NCBI GenBank assembly: GCA_047936785.1
Contig: CP176394.1
DNA length: 64,000 bases
Strand: one strand, 5' to 3'
Source of the DNA: Acidaminobacterium chupaoyuni
GTDB lineage: Bacteria; Bacillota; Clostridia; Oscillospirales; Butyricicoccaceae
The stretch's first letter is position 1; each line of letters starts with the position of its first letter. Below the pieces are notes generated by a model, which was given only the letters and a program-made list of their open reading frames with translations, searched no databases and had not been told where the DNA came from. The position numbers were made by a program, and so were the translations under genes. This document shows, one piece after another, positions 16,322 to 23,739 of the stretch.

Positions 16322-17326
16322 TTATCCCTTCCGAACGGCCGCCTGGCGGTAAAGTTCCCATTTGTGAAAATCGCCCAGATATTTTTCGATAATGGCATCT
16401 GCCTGCCGCAGAACAGCTTCGTGATCTTCGGTGATGGCATCGATGGAAAGCGTATCGATATCATATAGCGAGCATCCCGCGAGCTTGGCCACCGACGGGT
16501 CGATATCGCGGGGGACCGCCAGATCCACATAGAGCGCAGGAAGTTTGGGAAGCCCGGCCAAAAGCTCGGCCTGAATGGTCACATGGGGGCTTGAGGTGGC
16601 GCTGACAAGCGCATCGAATTGCGGCAAAACCTCATAGCGCCGCGCGTAATCCAAAGCATCGGCACCTTTTGGCACATCGATCTGCTTATATTTATATTGG
16701 CGAAGGGTCATGGTCACTTCAAAACCATGGGCAAGCAGCGTTTTCGCCACCAGCCGACCCACTTCGCCGTTGCCGATGACCAAAACACGATGGGGCGGGT
16801 TTTGGGCCGCCTGAAACAGTTCCAGGGTTTTTTGGGCAACCGAAACCTCAGATTTGGTGAAGCGAAGCTCGGTTTTGATGCGCTTGGCCGCGGTGACGGC
16901 CATACGGAAAAGCACCTCTGAAGCACCGTCGGCGCAGTGAACGCCGCGCGAAGCAACAATGGCGTTTTTCACCTGCGTGATGATCTGATCTTCGCCCCAG
17001 ATGCGTGATTCCGCGCCGCAGGCCAAACGGCAAAGGTGGCGGAAGGCCTCATCGCCGCAGCGCATTTTATAAAGGCCGCTGCAATCTTCAAACGGGATAT
17101 CGCTCACCTGGCAAAGGCACGCGAAGGGATGAAGCTGAGAGCCTTCCTCGCAGGAAAGATAAACCTCCGTTCGGTTGCAGGTGGCGATGAGCACCGCCCC
17201 CAGAACCTCGGGAAGATCACAAAGATCGCGGCAGATCTCTTCCTGCCGTGATTTTGAAAAAGAAAATTGACTGCGGATATCGATGCCGGCCAGAGAATGA
17301 TCGATGCCGGCCATGCGTATATTCAA
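16322..17326 (-). CDS. hemA: Glutamyl-tRNA reductase, short form
   Basis: A 334-residue enzyme reducing glutamyl-tRNA(Glu) to glutamate-1-semialdehyde, the committed step. The catalytic Cys is in IATCNRTEVYLSC near residue 50; the NADPH fold is VLVIGNGEVGRLVAKTL near 180. The start is inferred as TTG at 17326, giving MNIRMAGIDHS like family N termini, with AGGGG nine bases upstream. The protein ends shortly after the FHKWELYR motif, so the C-terminal dimerisation domain of typical 400-450 residue HemA proteins is missing. No frameshift is visible; the next gene starts five bases later. Confidence 0.9.
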   Translation of the reverse strand: MNIRMAGIDHSLAGIDIRSQFSFSKSRQEEICRDLCDLPEVLGAVLIATCNRTEVYLSCEEGSQLHPFACLCQVSDIPFEDCSGLYKMRCGDEAFRHLCRLACGAESRIWGEDQIITQVKNAIVASRGVHCADGASEVLFRMAVTAAKRIKTELRFTKSEVSVAQKTLELFQAAQNPPHRVLVIGNGEVGRLVAKTLLAHGFEVTMTLRQYKYKQIDVPKGADALDYARRYEVLPQFDALVSATSSPHVTIQAELLAGLPKLPALYVDLAVPRDIDPSVAKLAGCSLYDIDTLSIDAITEDHEAVLRQADAIIEKYLGDFHKWELYRQAAVRKG

Positions 17327-17356
17327 TAGTGACAACCCCTGTCTAAAAAATAAACT

Positions 17357-17390
17357 CAAAAAGAAAACCCCAACACATCAAGCGTCGGGG
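17357..17390 (-). terminator. Leader terminator (attenuator) before hemA
   Basis: Transcribed on the minus strand, CCCCGACGC (17382-17390) pairs with GUGUUGGGG (17368-17376) over nine base pairs including G-U pairs, followed by a U-rich run. It lies between the promoter and hemA, so it can only regulate the operon. CGACGC in its 5' arm is also complementary to GCGUCG at 17438-17443, an alternative pairing. Confidence 0.7.
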
Positions 17391-17516
17391 CAAAGATACC
17401 ACACTTCAGCCATCTGTTTTGATCGAAAATGACTTACGACGCGTTTTAAGCCGATGTTCAGGCATTTTCTGCGTTTTTATAACCTGTTGCGCCGCGGGAA
17501 AACCCTCTTTTGCGGC
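17391..17516 (-). ncRNA. Structured 5' leader of hem operon (unidentified regulatory RNA)
   Basis: About 125 bases between the predicted transcript start and the attenuator. They can form a GCCGC/GCGGC hairpin with inner GGG/CCC pairing near 17485-17514 and a CAGG/CCUG hairpin after it, then the GCGUCG segment able to disrupt the terminator. I found no cobalamin box and no clear T-box motif. A GUGUGGUAUC stretch before the terminator faintly recalls a T-box but is not a match. Confidence 0.45.
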
Positions 17517-17522
17517 AAATTT

Positions 17523-17551
17523 ATTATATGATGAAACAAGGGGGGTGTCAA
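17523..17551 (-). promoter_or_regulatory. Perfect consensus promoter of hem operon
   Basis: On the minus strand TTGACA (17546-17551), 17 bases, TATAAT (17523-17528). All twelve consensus positions match. Predicted start of transcription is near 17516, leaving a leader of about 190 bases. Confidence 0.85.
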
Positions 17552-17586
17552 TGGAAACCCCGCCAAAGAAAAGAAGAATAAAGGCC

Positions 17587-17615
17587 TTGACAGAAAGGCA
17601 TGGGGGAAGTATAGT
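17587..17615 (+). promoter_or_regulatory. Promoter of csoR-ATPase operon
   Basis: TTGACA (17587-17592) and TATAGT (17610-17615) separated by 17 bases, divergent from the hem promoter with 35 bases between the two -35 boxes. Confidence 0.8.
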
Positions 17616-17623
17616 ATAGACAG

Positions 17624-17645
17624 ACCCCCTCCCGGGGGGGATGGG
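17624..17645. promoter_or_regulatory. Probable CsoR-type operator
   Basis: A GC-rich near-palindrome (ACCCCCT, then CCCGGGGGGG and ATGGG) sits exactly at the expected transcript start. CsoR-family operators are typically C-tract/G-tract palindromes at their own promoters. Confidence 0.55.
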
Positions 17646-17665
17646 ATAAAAGGAGGAAAAAAATT

Positions 17666-17926
17666 ATGTCGAGTCATTATAATAAAGCGTTGGATAACCG
17701 TTTGGCCGCCATTGAAGGCCATGTGCGCGGGGTGCGCCAAATGCTGGCAGATGGAAAAGAATGCGAAGATATTCTGCTTCAGATCTCGGCCCTTTCCGGT
17801 TCCATCAACAAAGTGGGCAAACTGCTTTTAAAAGAGCATTTGAACCATTGTGTAAAAGATGGCATCGAGCAGGGGGATGTGGATGTTTTAGCGAGGTTTA
17901 ATGCTGTGTTGGATAAATATTTGTAA
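17666..17926 (+). CDS. CsoR/RcnR family metal-sensing repressor
   Basis: An 86-residue all-helical DUF156 repressor. It carries the C-H-C metal-site pattern of copper sensor CsoR: Cys33 in GKECEDIL, His58 and Cys62 in LKEHLNHC. The N-terminal DNA-contact region NRLAAIEGHVRGVRQM matches the family. The start has AGGAGG upstream. The next gene, 14 bases later, is a heavy-metal ATPase of zinc/cadmium/lead type rather than copper type, so the inducer cannot be taken from the fingerprint alone. Confidence 0.9.
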   Translation: MSSHYNKALDNRLAAIEGHVRGVRQMLADGKECEDILLQISALSGSINKVGKLLLKEHLNHCVKDGIEQGDVDVLARFNAVLDKYL

Positions 17927-17940
17927 AGGGAGGGATTACG

Positions 17941-20577
17941 ATGATAAAAGCGCATGAAAGCGCGGAACATCACGAAGAACATGACGGCTGCTGCTGTGGC
18001 CATGAGCATCACCATGAAGAGCATGACGGCTGCTGCGGGCATGAGCATCATCACGAAGAACATGACGGCTGCTGCTGTGGGCATGAGCATCATCACGAAG
18101 AACATGACGGCTGCTGTGGGCATGAGCATCATCACGAAGAGCATGACGGCTGCTGCGGGCATGAGCATCACCATGAAGAGCATGACGGCTGCTGCTGCGG
18201 GCATGAACATCACCACGAAGAAGAACAGAAAGAAAATTTAAAAAATTCTGCGAAGACCACTGTTTTTATACTTGAAAATCTGGGATGCGCCAATTGCGCG
18301 GCAAAGATGGAAGCTAAAATCCGTCAGTTGCCTGGCGTAGAAAGCGCTGCGTTGACATATACCACAAAACAGCTGAAAGTGCAGGCGGCGGATGCGCCTT
18401 CCCTTTTGCCGCAAATACAGCAAATCTGTGCATCGATCGAAGATCAGGTAAAGGTAACGCTGAAAACCGCCGCCAAAGGCGAAACCACACAGGTTTACCT
18501 GCTTGAAAATCTGGGGTGCGCCAATTGCGCCGCCAAAATGGAACGCAAGATCAATGAATTGCCCGAAGTGAGCGGGGCGACTTTGACTTTCGCCACCAAA
18601 CAGCTGAAAGTAACGGCTGTTTCTCAAGAAAAGCTGCTGCCGAAACTTCAAGAAATTTGCGCTTCCATCGAGCCGCAGGTGGTGGTCAAACAGCAGACTG
18701 CCCAAAAGCAGGATCCGAAAGAAGAGCAGAAAAAAGAAAAAAATGAACTGCTTTTGATTTTAGGCGGCGCTGCGCTGTTTTTGCTGGGCATTTTTTTAGA
18801 AAAAGGGAACCAAATGGCTTGGGCAACGGCCGCGTTCCTTTGTTCTTATGCCGTTTTGGGCGGAGAAATTTTATGGACAGCAGTGAAAAACCTGACAAAA
18901 GGCCATGTGTTTGATGAAAACTTTTTGATGAGCCTTGCCACCGTGGGCGCTATCGTTATCGGCGAATATGCGGAGGCCGTGGGTGTGATGCTGTTTTATC
19001 GCGTAGGGGAATATTTCGAACACCGCGCGGTGGAAAAAAGCAGAAAGCAGATCATGGATGCCGTGGATATGCGTCCCGAAGTGGTGGAACTGGCCGAAGG
19101 GCGTGTTATTCCCGCTTCCGAAGCGAATCCCGGCGACCTGCTGATCGTGAAGGCCGGCGACCGCATTCCGCTGGATAGCGTTGTGGTCGAGGGCGAAAGC
19201 CGAATCGACACTTCCCCCGTGACGGGCGAACCCGTGCCTGTGCGCGCGGCGGCAGGCGATGCGGTGATCTCGGGTTGTATGAACCTTTCGGGCGTGCTGA
19301 AAGTTCGCGTAGAAAAAAGTCTGGAAGAATCAATGGTCACCCGCATTTTGGATTCTGTGGAAAACGCGGCGGCCAGCAAGCCCAAGATCGATCGATTTAT
19401 CACCAAATTTGCCAGGATCTATACCCCCGCTGTGGTGGCGGTGGCCTTGATAACGGCCATTGTGCCTTCGCTGTTTACCGGCAATTGGCATCATTGGGTC
19501 TATACCGCGCTTACCTTTTTGGTCATCAGCTGCCCCTGCGCATTGGTGCTGAGCGTTCCGCTCTCTTTCTTTGCGGGCATTGGCGCGGGCTCGAAAAAGG
19601 GCATTCTGTTTAAAGGCGGCGTCTCGCTGGAGGCGATGAAAAAAGTGAAAGCCGTGGTAATGGATAAAACGGGAACCATCACCAAAGGCAACTTCGAAGT
19701 TCAGAAAATTGTGTCGCTGGCCGATATCAGCGCCGATGAATTGCTGAAAGATGCGGCGGCATGCGAAAGCAGATCGAACCATCCCATCGCTGTGAGCATT
19801 CAAACGGCGGCAAAAAAACAGGGCATTGCTCTTGAAACACCCGACAGCCTCACCGAGACCGCGGGGCAGGGCGTTATAGCCCAGTGGGGCGGCGCAACAT
19901 GGCTTTGCGGCAATAAAAAGCTTATGGAATCAAATGATGTAAAGTTAGATAAATTAACAGATGAAATCTATGGCAGTGAAGTGCTGCTGGCCAAAGATGG
20001 GCTGCTGATGGGTTATCTTGTGATTGCAGATACCATTAAAGAAGAAGCAAAAACAGCCGTAGAACAGCTGCACCGCGGCAATGTGGTCACCGCCATGCTT
20101 ACCGGAGACGCGCCCCAAAGCGCGGAAGCCGTGGCAAGGGCCGTTGGAGTGGATGATGTGTTTGCGCGCCTGCTGCCGGAAGAAAAAGTCGAGCGGCTCA
20201 AAGAGATCCGCCAAAAATACGGCGCGGTGATGTTCGTTGGCGATGGTATTAATGATGCGCCTGTTCTGGCTGGTGCGGATGTGGGGGCCGCCATGGGCAG
20301 CGGCGCGGATGCGGCTATCGAAGCGGCGGATATCGTGTTTATGACTTCTTCGATGGAAGCCATCCCCGATTCTTTGGCCATTGCCAGACAAACCGGCGCG
20401 ATCGCTATGCAAAATGTTGTGTTTGCGCTGGCGGTCAAGTTGCTGGTGATGGTTTTGGGCCTTGCCGGATATGCCAACATGTGGATGGCCGTTTTTGCCG
20501 ACAGCGGCGTTGCCATGCTTTGTGTCATAAATTCGATTCGCATTTTATATTCTCACCGCGAGAAGAAAGCAAAATAG
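17941..20577 (+). CDS. Heavy-metal P1B ATPase with His/Cys-rich repeat tail (zinc/cadmium/lead type)
   Basis: An 878-residue metal efflux pump. Residues 10-90 are six tandem 13/14-residue units (HHEEHDGCC-GHEH) that should bind many metal ions. Two HMA domains follow, each with GCANCAAKME, near residues 114 and 190. Then come membrane segments, the actuator TGEPVPVR, CPC in ISCPCALVLSVP near 530, phosphorylation site DKTGTITKG near 574, SNHPIA near 617 and GDGINDAP near 766. The CANCAAK and CPC motifs fit CadA/ZntA rather than copper pumps. It is controlled with the CsoR-like gene before it. Confidence 0.92.
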   Translation: MIKAHESAEHHEEHDGCCCGHEHHHEEHDGCCGHEHHHEEHDGCCCGHEHHHEEHDGCCGHEHHHEEHDGCCGHEHHHEEHDGCCCGHEHHHEEEQKENLKNSAKTTVFILENLGCANCAAKMEAKIRQLPGVESAALTYTTKQLKVQAADAPSLLPQIQQICASIEDQVKVTLKTAAKGETTQVYLLENLGCANCAAKMERKINELPEVSGATLTFATKQLKVTAVSQEKLLPKLQEICASIEPQVVVKQQTAQKQDPKEEQKKEKNELLLILGGAALFLLGIFLEKGNQMAWATAAFLCSYAVLGGEILWTAVKNLTKGHVFDENFLMSLATVGAIVIGEYAEAVGVMLFYRVGEYFEHRAVEKSRKQIMDAVDMRPEVVELAEGRVIPASEANPGDLLIVKAGDRIPLDSVVVEGESRIDTSPVTGEPVPVRAAAGDAVISGCMNLSGVLKVRVEKSLEESMVTRILDSVENAAASKPKIDRFITKFARIYTPAVVAVALITAIVPSLFTGNWHHWVYTALTFLVISCPCALVLSVPLSFFAGIGAGSKKGILFKGGVSLEAMKKVKAVVMDKTGTITKGNFEVQKIVSLADISADELLKDAAACESRSNHPIAVSIQTAAKKQGIALETPDSLTETAGQGVIAQWGGATWLCGNKKLMESNDVKLDKLTDEIYGSEVLLAKDGLLMGYLVIADTIKEEAKTAVEQLHRGNVVTAMLTGDAPQSAEAVARAVGVDDVFARLLPEEKVERLKEIRQKYGAVMFVGDGINDAPVLAGADVGAAMGSGADAAIEAADIVFMTSSMEAIPDSLAIARQTGAIAMQNVVFALAVKLLVMVLGLAGYANMWMAVFADSGVAMLCVINSIRILYSHREKKAK
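17968..18210 (+). repeat. Six in-frame tandem repeats (39/42 bp) encoding a metal-binding tail
   Basis: Units of 42, 39, 42, 39, 39 and 42 bases, differing by one TGC codon, encode HHEEHDG-CC(C)-GHEH. Units are nearly identical in DNA, so copy number may vary between strains by slippage. Confidence 0.95.
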
Positions 20578-20624
20578 CGCCCCAAGCCGTGATCTGAAAC
20601 CGGAGCGTGACTGCGATAAAACAG

Positions 20625-20662
20625 AAACTGCTGCAAATGATAAATCACTTGCAGCAGTTTTC
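20625..20662 (+). terminator. Terminator of csoR-ATPase operon
   Basis: AAACTGCTGCAA (20625-20636) and TTGCAGCAGTTT (20649-20660), then TTCTTTATTTT. Confidence 0.9.
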
Positions 20663-20974
20663 TTTATTTTGCCTGTTTTACATGTGGTGTGATTGCACTT
20701 GCAGGGAACCTGATAGGCAAGATATTTTATCACCCCGCAAAATAAGCATGATCTTACGCCGGGCAACCGCCGGTTTTCTTGAAACTCTATGATATATTCC
20801 ATATATGGTTTTGCCATACCGCGCGTTTTGTTGTTTTGCAGGAGCCCAAATGCAGCCGGAGCAAGCTTTTTTGGAACCGGCGATTGAAGCCACAATAAGA
20901 CGGAAAGCAGGAAAGACAGACAGCGTGGAACCGATATTTTCGTGGGATACCCGCGGGTTTTTCTGGGGCAGGCG
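20663..20974. other. Intergenic stretch without a recognised gene
   Basis: About 310 bases before the purB promoter. Short open frames exist on both strands but lack ribosome sites and recognisable sequence. A promoter-like TTGAAA-17-TATATG occurs at 20779-20807. No riboswitch class was recognised. Confidence 0.5.
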
Positions 20975-21004
20975 TTGCACAGGGCGCAAAGAACATGGTA
21001 TAAT
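20975..21004 (+). promoter_or_regulatory. Probable purB promoter overlapping a palindromic repeat
   Basis: TTGCAC (20975-20980), 18 bases, TATAAT (20999-21004). The -10 box is the first six bases of the palindromic repeat at 20999-21025. Confidence 0.55.
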
Positions 21005-21050
21005 AACTGCATAGCAGTTATTATACAGATTTTACAGCCCGCCTACGGCG
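20996..21050 (-). repeat. Dispersed palindromic repeat, single copy
   Basis: TATAATAACTGC (20999-21010) and GCAGTTATTATA (21014-21025) form a perfect 12-bp inverted repeat. The following bases, including CAGCCCGCCTACGGCG, match in reverse orientation the unit of the 89-bp array at 26091-26361, so this is the same element family. Confidence 0.75.
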
Positions 21051-21155
21051 ATGGCCCATGCGGAGCGTTTGGATGCCGCGATGCAGAACAATAAAACAGA
21101 GGATGAAAAACCGCCTTTTCGGCGGTTAAGATATGCGAAGAAAGGGTGTACCGAT

Positions 21156-22592
21156 TTGAACGATACAAGAATGTATGAAACCCCGCTGAATACCCGATAT
21201 GCCAGCGACGAAATGAAGTTTTTATTTTCATCGCAATATAAGTTTTCCACATGGCGCCGCCTGTGGATCGCTTTGGCCGAGGCGGAACGGCAGCTTGGCC
21301 TTTCCATTACCGATGAACAGCTGGAAGAGATGCGCGCCCATATCGAAGATATCGATTTTGAAAAAGCCGCCGCTTATGAAGCCAAGTTCAGACACGATGT
21401 CATGGCGCATGTGCATACTTATGGCGAATGCTGCCCCAAAGCCCGCCCCATTATCCATTTAGGCGCCACTTCCTGCTATGTGGGCGATAACACCGATGTG
21501 ATCATCATGCATGAAGGGCTGAAGGTGCTTTTGGCTAAATTGGTAGAGGTTTTAAGAAACCTTTCCGCCTTTGCCGAAGAATACCGCGAAATGCCCACCC
21601 TTGGGTTTACACATTATCAGCCGGCGCAGCCCACCACGGTTGGCAAACGCGCAACTTTATGGATCCATGATCTGCTGATCGATATTCGTGAAGTGGAGCA
21701 TGTGCTTGAAAACCTGAAGCTGCTGGGTTCCAAAGGCACAACAGGCACACAGGCCAGCTTCTTAGAACTGTTCGATAATGATTACAGCAAGGTGCGCCGG
21801 CTCGATCAGCTGATCGCCGAAAAGATGGGCTTTGATGGCTGCGTTCCCGTTTCGGGCCAAACTTATTCGCGCATGATCGATTCCATTGTGCTGAACGCCC
21901 TTTCTCTGGTGGCGCAAAGCGCGGCGAAATTCTCGAATGATATGCGCCTGCTGCAGCATATGAAAGAGATGGAAGAACCGTTTGAAAAGAACCAGATCGG
22001 TTCTTCGGCCATGGCCTATAAGCGCAACCCCATGCGCTGCGAGCGCATTGCGGCGCTTTCGCGTTATTTGATGATCGATACTTTAAACCCGGCCATCACG
22101 GCGGCCACCCAGTGGTTTGAAAGAACTTTGGATGACAGCGCCAATAAGCGCCTGAGCGTGGCGGAAGCCTTCTTATGCTGCGATGCCATTTTGAATTTGT
22201 ATATCAATGTTTCCGGCGGTCTGGTGGTTTACCCCAAAATGATCGAGAAACATCTGCGCGAAGAATTGCCCTTCATGGCCACCGAAAACATCATGATGGA
22301 TGCCGTTCGCCGCGGCGGCGACCGCCAGGAACTGCATGAAAGCATCCGTGAGCATTCAATGGCCGCGGCCCGCCAGGTGAAAATCGAAGGCAAGCCCAAT
22401 GACCTGATCGCCCGCATCGCCGGGGATGAAAGCTTTGGCGTAACGGAGGAAGAACTCAACGGTTTGCTTTCGCCGGAAAAATATATCGGCTGCGCGGCGC
22501 TTCAAACAGAAGATTTTCTGGAAAACTGCGTCAAGCCTGTTTTAACTAAATATGAAAAAATGCACGCAGGCGAGGCGAAAATCAAGGTTTAA
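21156..22592 (+). CDS. purB: Adenylosuccinate lyase
   Basis: A 478-residue fumarase/aspartase superfamily enzyme acting twice in purine synthesis (SAICAR to AICAR; adenylosuccinate to AMP), releasing fumarate. Visible are NTRYASDEMKFLFS at the N terminus, HLGATSCYVGDN near residue 105, THYQPAQPTTVGKR near 155 and the signature SSAMAYKRNPMRCER near 285. The start is inferred as TTG at 21156, with GGGTG seven bases upstream; ATG at 21171 is the alternative but has no ribosome site at a normal distance. The long leader holds a palindromic repeat and a hairpin at 21109-21127. Confidence 0.93.
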   Translation: MNDTRMYETPLNTRYASDEMKFLFSSQYKFSTWRRLWIALAEAERQLGLSITDEQLEEMRAHIEDIDFEKAAAYEAKFRHDVMAHVHTYGECCPKARPIIHLGATSCYVGDNTDVIIMHEGLKVLLAKLVEVLRNLSAFAEEYREMPTLGFTHYQPAQPTTVGKRATLWIHDLLIDIREVEHVLENLKLLGSKGTTGTQASFLELFDNDYSKVRRLDQLIAEKMGFDGCVPVSGQTYSRMIDSIVLNALSLVAQSAAKFSNDMRLLQHMKEMEEPFEKNQIGSSAMAYKRNPMRCERIAALSRYLMIDTLNPAITAATQWFERTLDDSANKRLSVAEAFLCCDAILNLYINVSGGLVVYPKMIEKHLREELPFMATENIMMDAVRRGGDRQELHESIREHSMAAARQVKIEGKPNDLIARIAGDESFGVTEEELNGLLSPEKYIGCAALQTEDFLENCVKPVLTKYEKMHAGEAKIKV

Positions 22593-22647
22593 ACCCTTGT
22601 TCGGCGCCGATACGGCGGTCATCCGCTGACCTGAAAAATGCCTGAGC

Positions 22648-22726
22648 AACGCATTCGGCCAAAGGTTCTCTTTTGAAATGAAGTAAAATTCAGCGCAAGA
22701 GCAGCCGGCCGAATGCGTTTTTTATT
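22648..22726 (+). terminator. Terminator after purB
   Basis: AACGCATTCGGCC (22648-22660) pairs with GGCCGAATGCGTTT (22707-22720), followed by a T-rich tract, with about 46 bases between the arms. Confidence 0.65.
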
Positions 22727-22767
22727 TTGAATCGATCTATTCTAAAATAAAAAACGGAGGTATGGAA

Positions 22768-23580
22768 ATGGAAAAGACAAATCGACTTTCACTGTGTCAG
22801 CTGGCGGGCATCGTGGCCCGGGCCATGGGCATCGAGCGCCCCAAACAGGCCCAGCAGCCCGATGAAACCTTATGCGGCCTTGTGGAGGATCTTTGCAAAG
22901 AACCGATCGAACGCACTTTGATTTATAATCCCGATGCGGTGGGGCAGTGCCTGGCCGAAAAATATCCCCAGTTGTTTGCTTCGGTTCGCCGCGAAACACA
23001 GCTGATCCTTCCGTTTCGCGCGGTGATGCCTTCTTACACCCCCGTTTGCTTTGGCACGATGTATACCGGGGCGCTGCCCGAAGTGCATGGCATTCGGGAA
23101 TATGCAAAACCTGTCATTTCTATTGACAGCCTTTTTGATTCCGCGCTGCGCGCCGGCAAAAAGGTGGCCATCGTGGCGGTGGAAGGTTCCAGCATGGCGC
23201 ATATTTATAACGACCGCGCGCTGGATTATTATATCATGCCCTATGATGAACAGGTGCGCGACCAGGCGCTCAAGCTGATCGAAGAAGATCGCTATGATCT
23301 CATCAGCGTCTATACGCAGGAATATGACGATGTGATGCACAGAACAGGCGTAGAAAGCCCCGAATCGATGATGGCGCTTCAGCATCAGATCGATATTTTT
23401 GAAGCGCTTACGGCAAAGATCCACCATTGCTGGAAGAATCACGCGGTGCTGTATACTTTTTCGCCGGATCATGGCATCCATCAGCAGGAAGACGGCCACG
23501 GGAACCACGGAACAGATCATCCGCTGGATCTGAACATTCTGCATTATATCGGCGTGCAGAACGCGGCGGTGAAGAAATAA
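22768..23580 (+). CDS. Alkaline-phosphatase-superfamily protein (type I phosphodiesterase-like)
   Basis: A 270-residue protein of the metal-dependent phosphodiesterase/nucleotide pyrophosphatase fold, without signal peptide. The probable nucleophile region is PSYTPVCFGTMYTGALPEVHG near residue 90, split here as a description, and the metal site SPDHGIHQQEDGHGNHG is near 230. The second of two ATGs is chosen: GGAGG is seven bases from 22768 but only one base from 22762. The substrate is unknown. It is shorter than secreted members of the superfamily and stands alone between two terminator-like structures. Confidence 0.78.
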   Translation: MEKTNRLSLCQLAGIVARAMGIERPKQAQQPDETLCGLVEDLCKEPIERTLIYNPDAVGQCLAEKYPQLFASVRRETQLILPFRAVMPSYTPVCFGTMYTGALPEVHGIREYAKPVISIDSLFDSALRAGKKVAIVAVEGSSMAHIYNDRALDYYIMPYDEQVRDQALKLIEEDRYDLISVYTQEYDDVMHRTGVESPESMMALQHQIDIFEALTAKIHHCWKNHAVLYTFSPDHGIHQQEDGHGNHGTDHPLDLNILHYIGVQNAAVKK

Positions 23581-23605
23581 GCGAACGATAAACGACAGAA
23601 AACGA

Positions 23606-23725
23606 AAGCGCCTGCGGCAAAATTGCGGTTAACGCAAGAATCGACCCGGAAAATTGTGTTGAAAAGCGAGTGGAACACAACTTTTCCGAGAACGATCTTG
23701 GTTTTCCGTTTTGCGGCAGGCGCTT
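23606..23725. repeat. Long imperfect inverted repeat between convergent genes
   Basis: Arms of about 55 and 52 bases (23606-23660 and 23674-23725) are complementary with a few mismatches and gaps; outer AAGCGCCTGC, inner CGGAAAA and TGTGTT blocks pair. The loop is about 13 bases. A T run follows at 23734-23739. It may terminate both flanking genes, but it is far longer than the other terminators here. Confidence 0.75.
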
Positions 23726-23739
23726 ACTTGCGCTTTTTT

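Noticed and set aside
17391..17516. Cobalamin riboswitch or T-box in the hem leader
   Set aside because: No B12 box (GCCACUG) or conserved GGAGACC-type segment, and no AGGGUGGNACCGCG core; only a weak GUGUGGUAUC likeness. Kept as an unidentified leader.
17779..18216. Long minus-strand frame with repeats of MLMPAAAVMLF opposite the ATPase repeats
   Set aside because: It is the complement of the His/Cys repeat DNA in the plus-strand pump gene; it has no ribosome site and its repeats mirror the codon repeats.
21109..21127. AACCGCC/GGCGGTT hairpin in the purB leader as a terminator
   Set aside because: On the plus strand it is followed by AAGATATG, not a U run, so it would not terminate purB transcription; a T run exists only on the other strand, where no gene ends.
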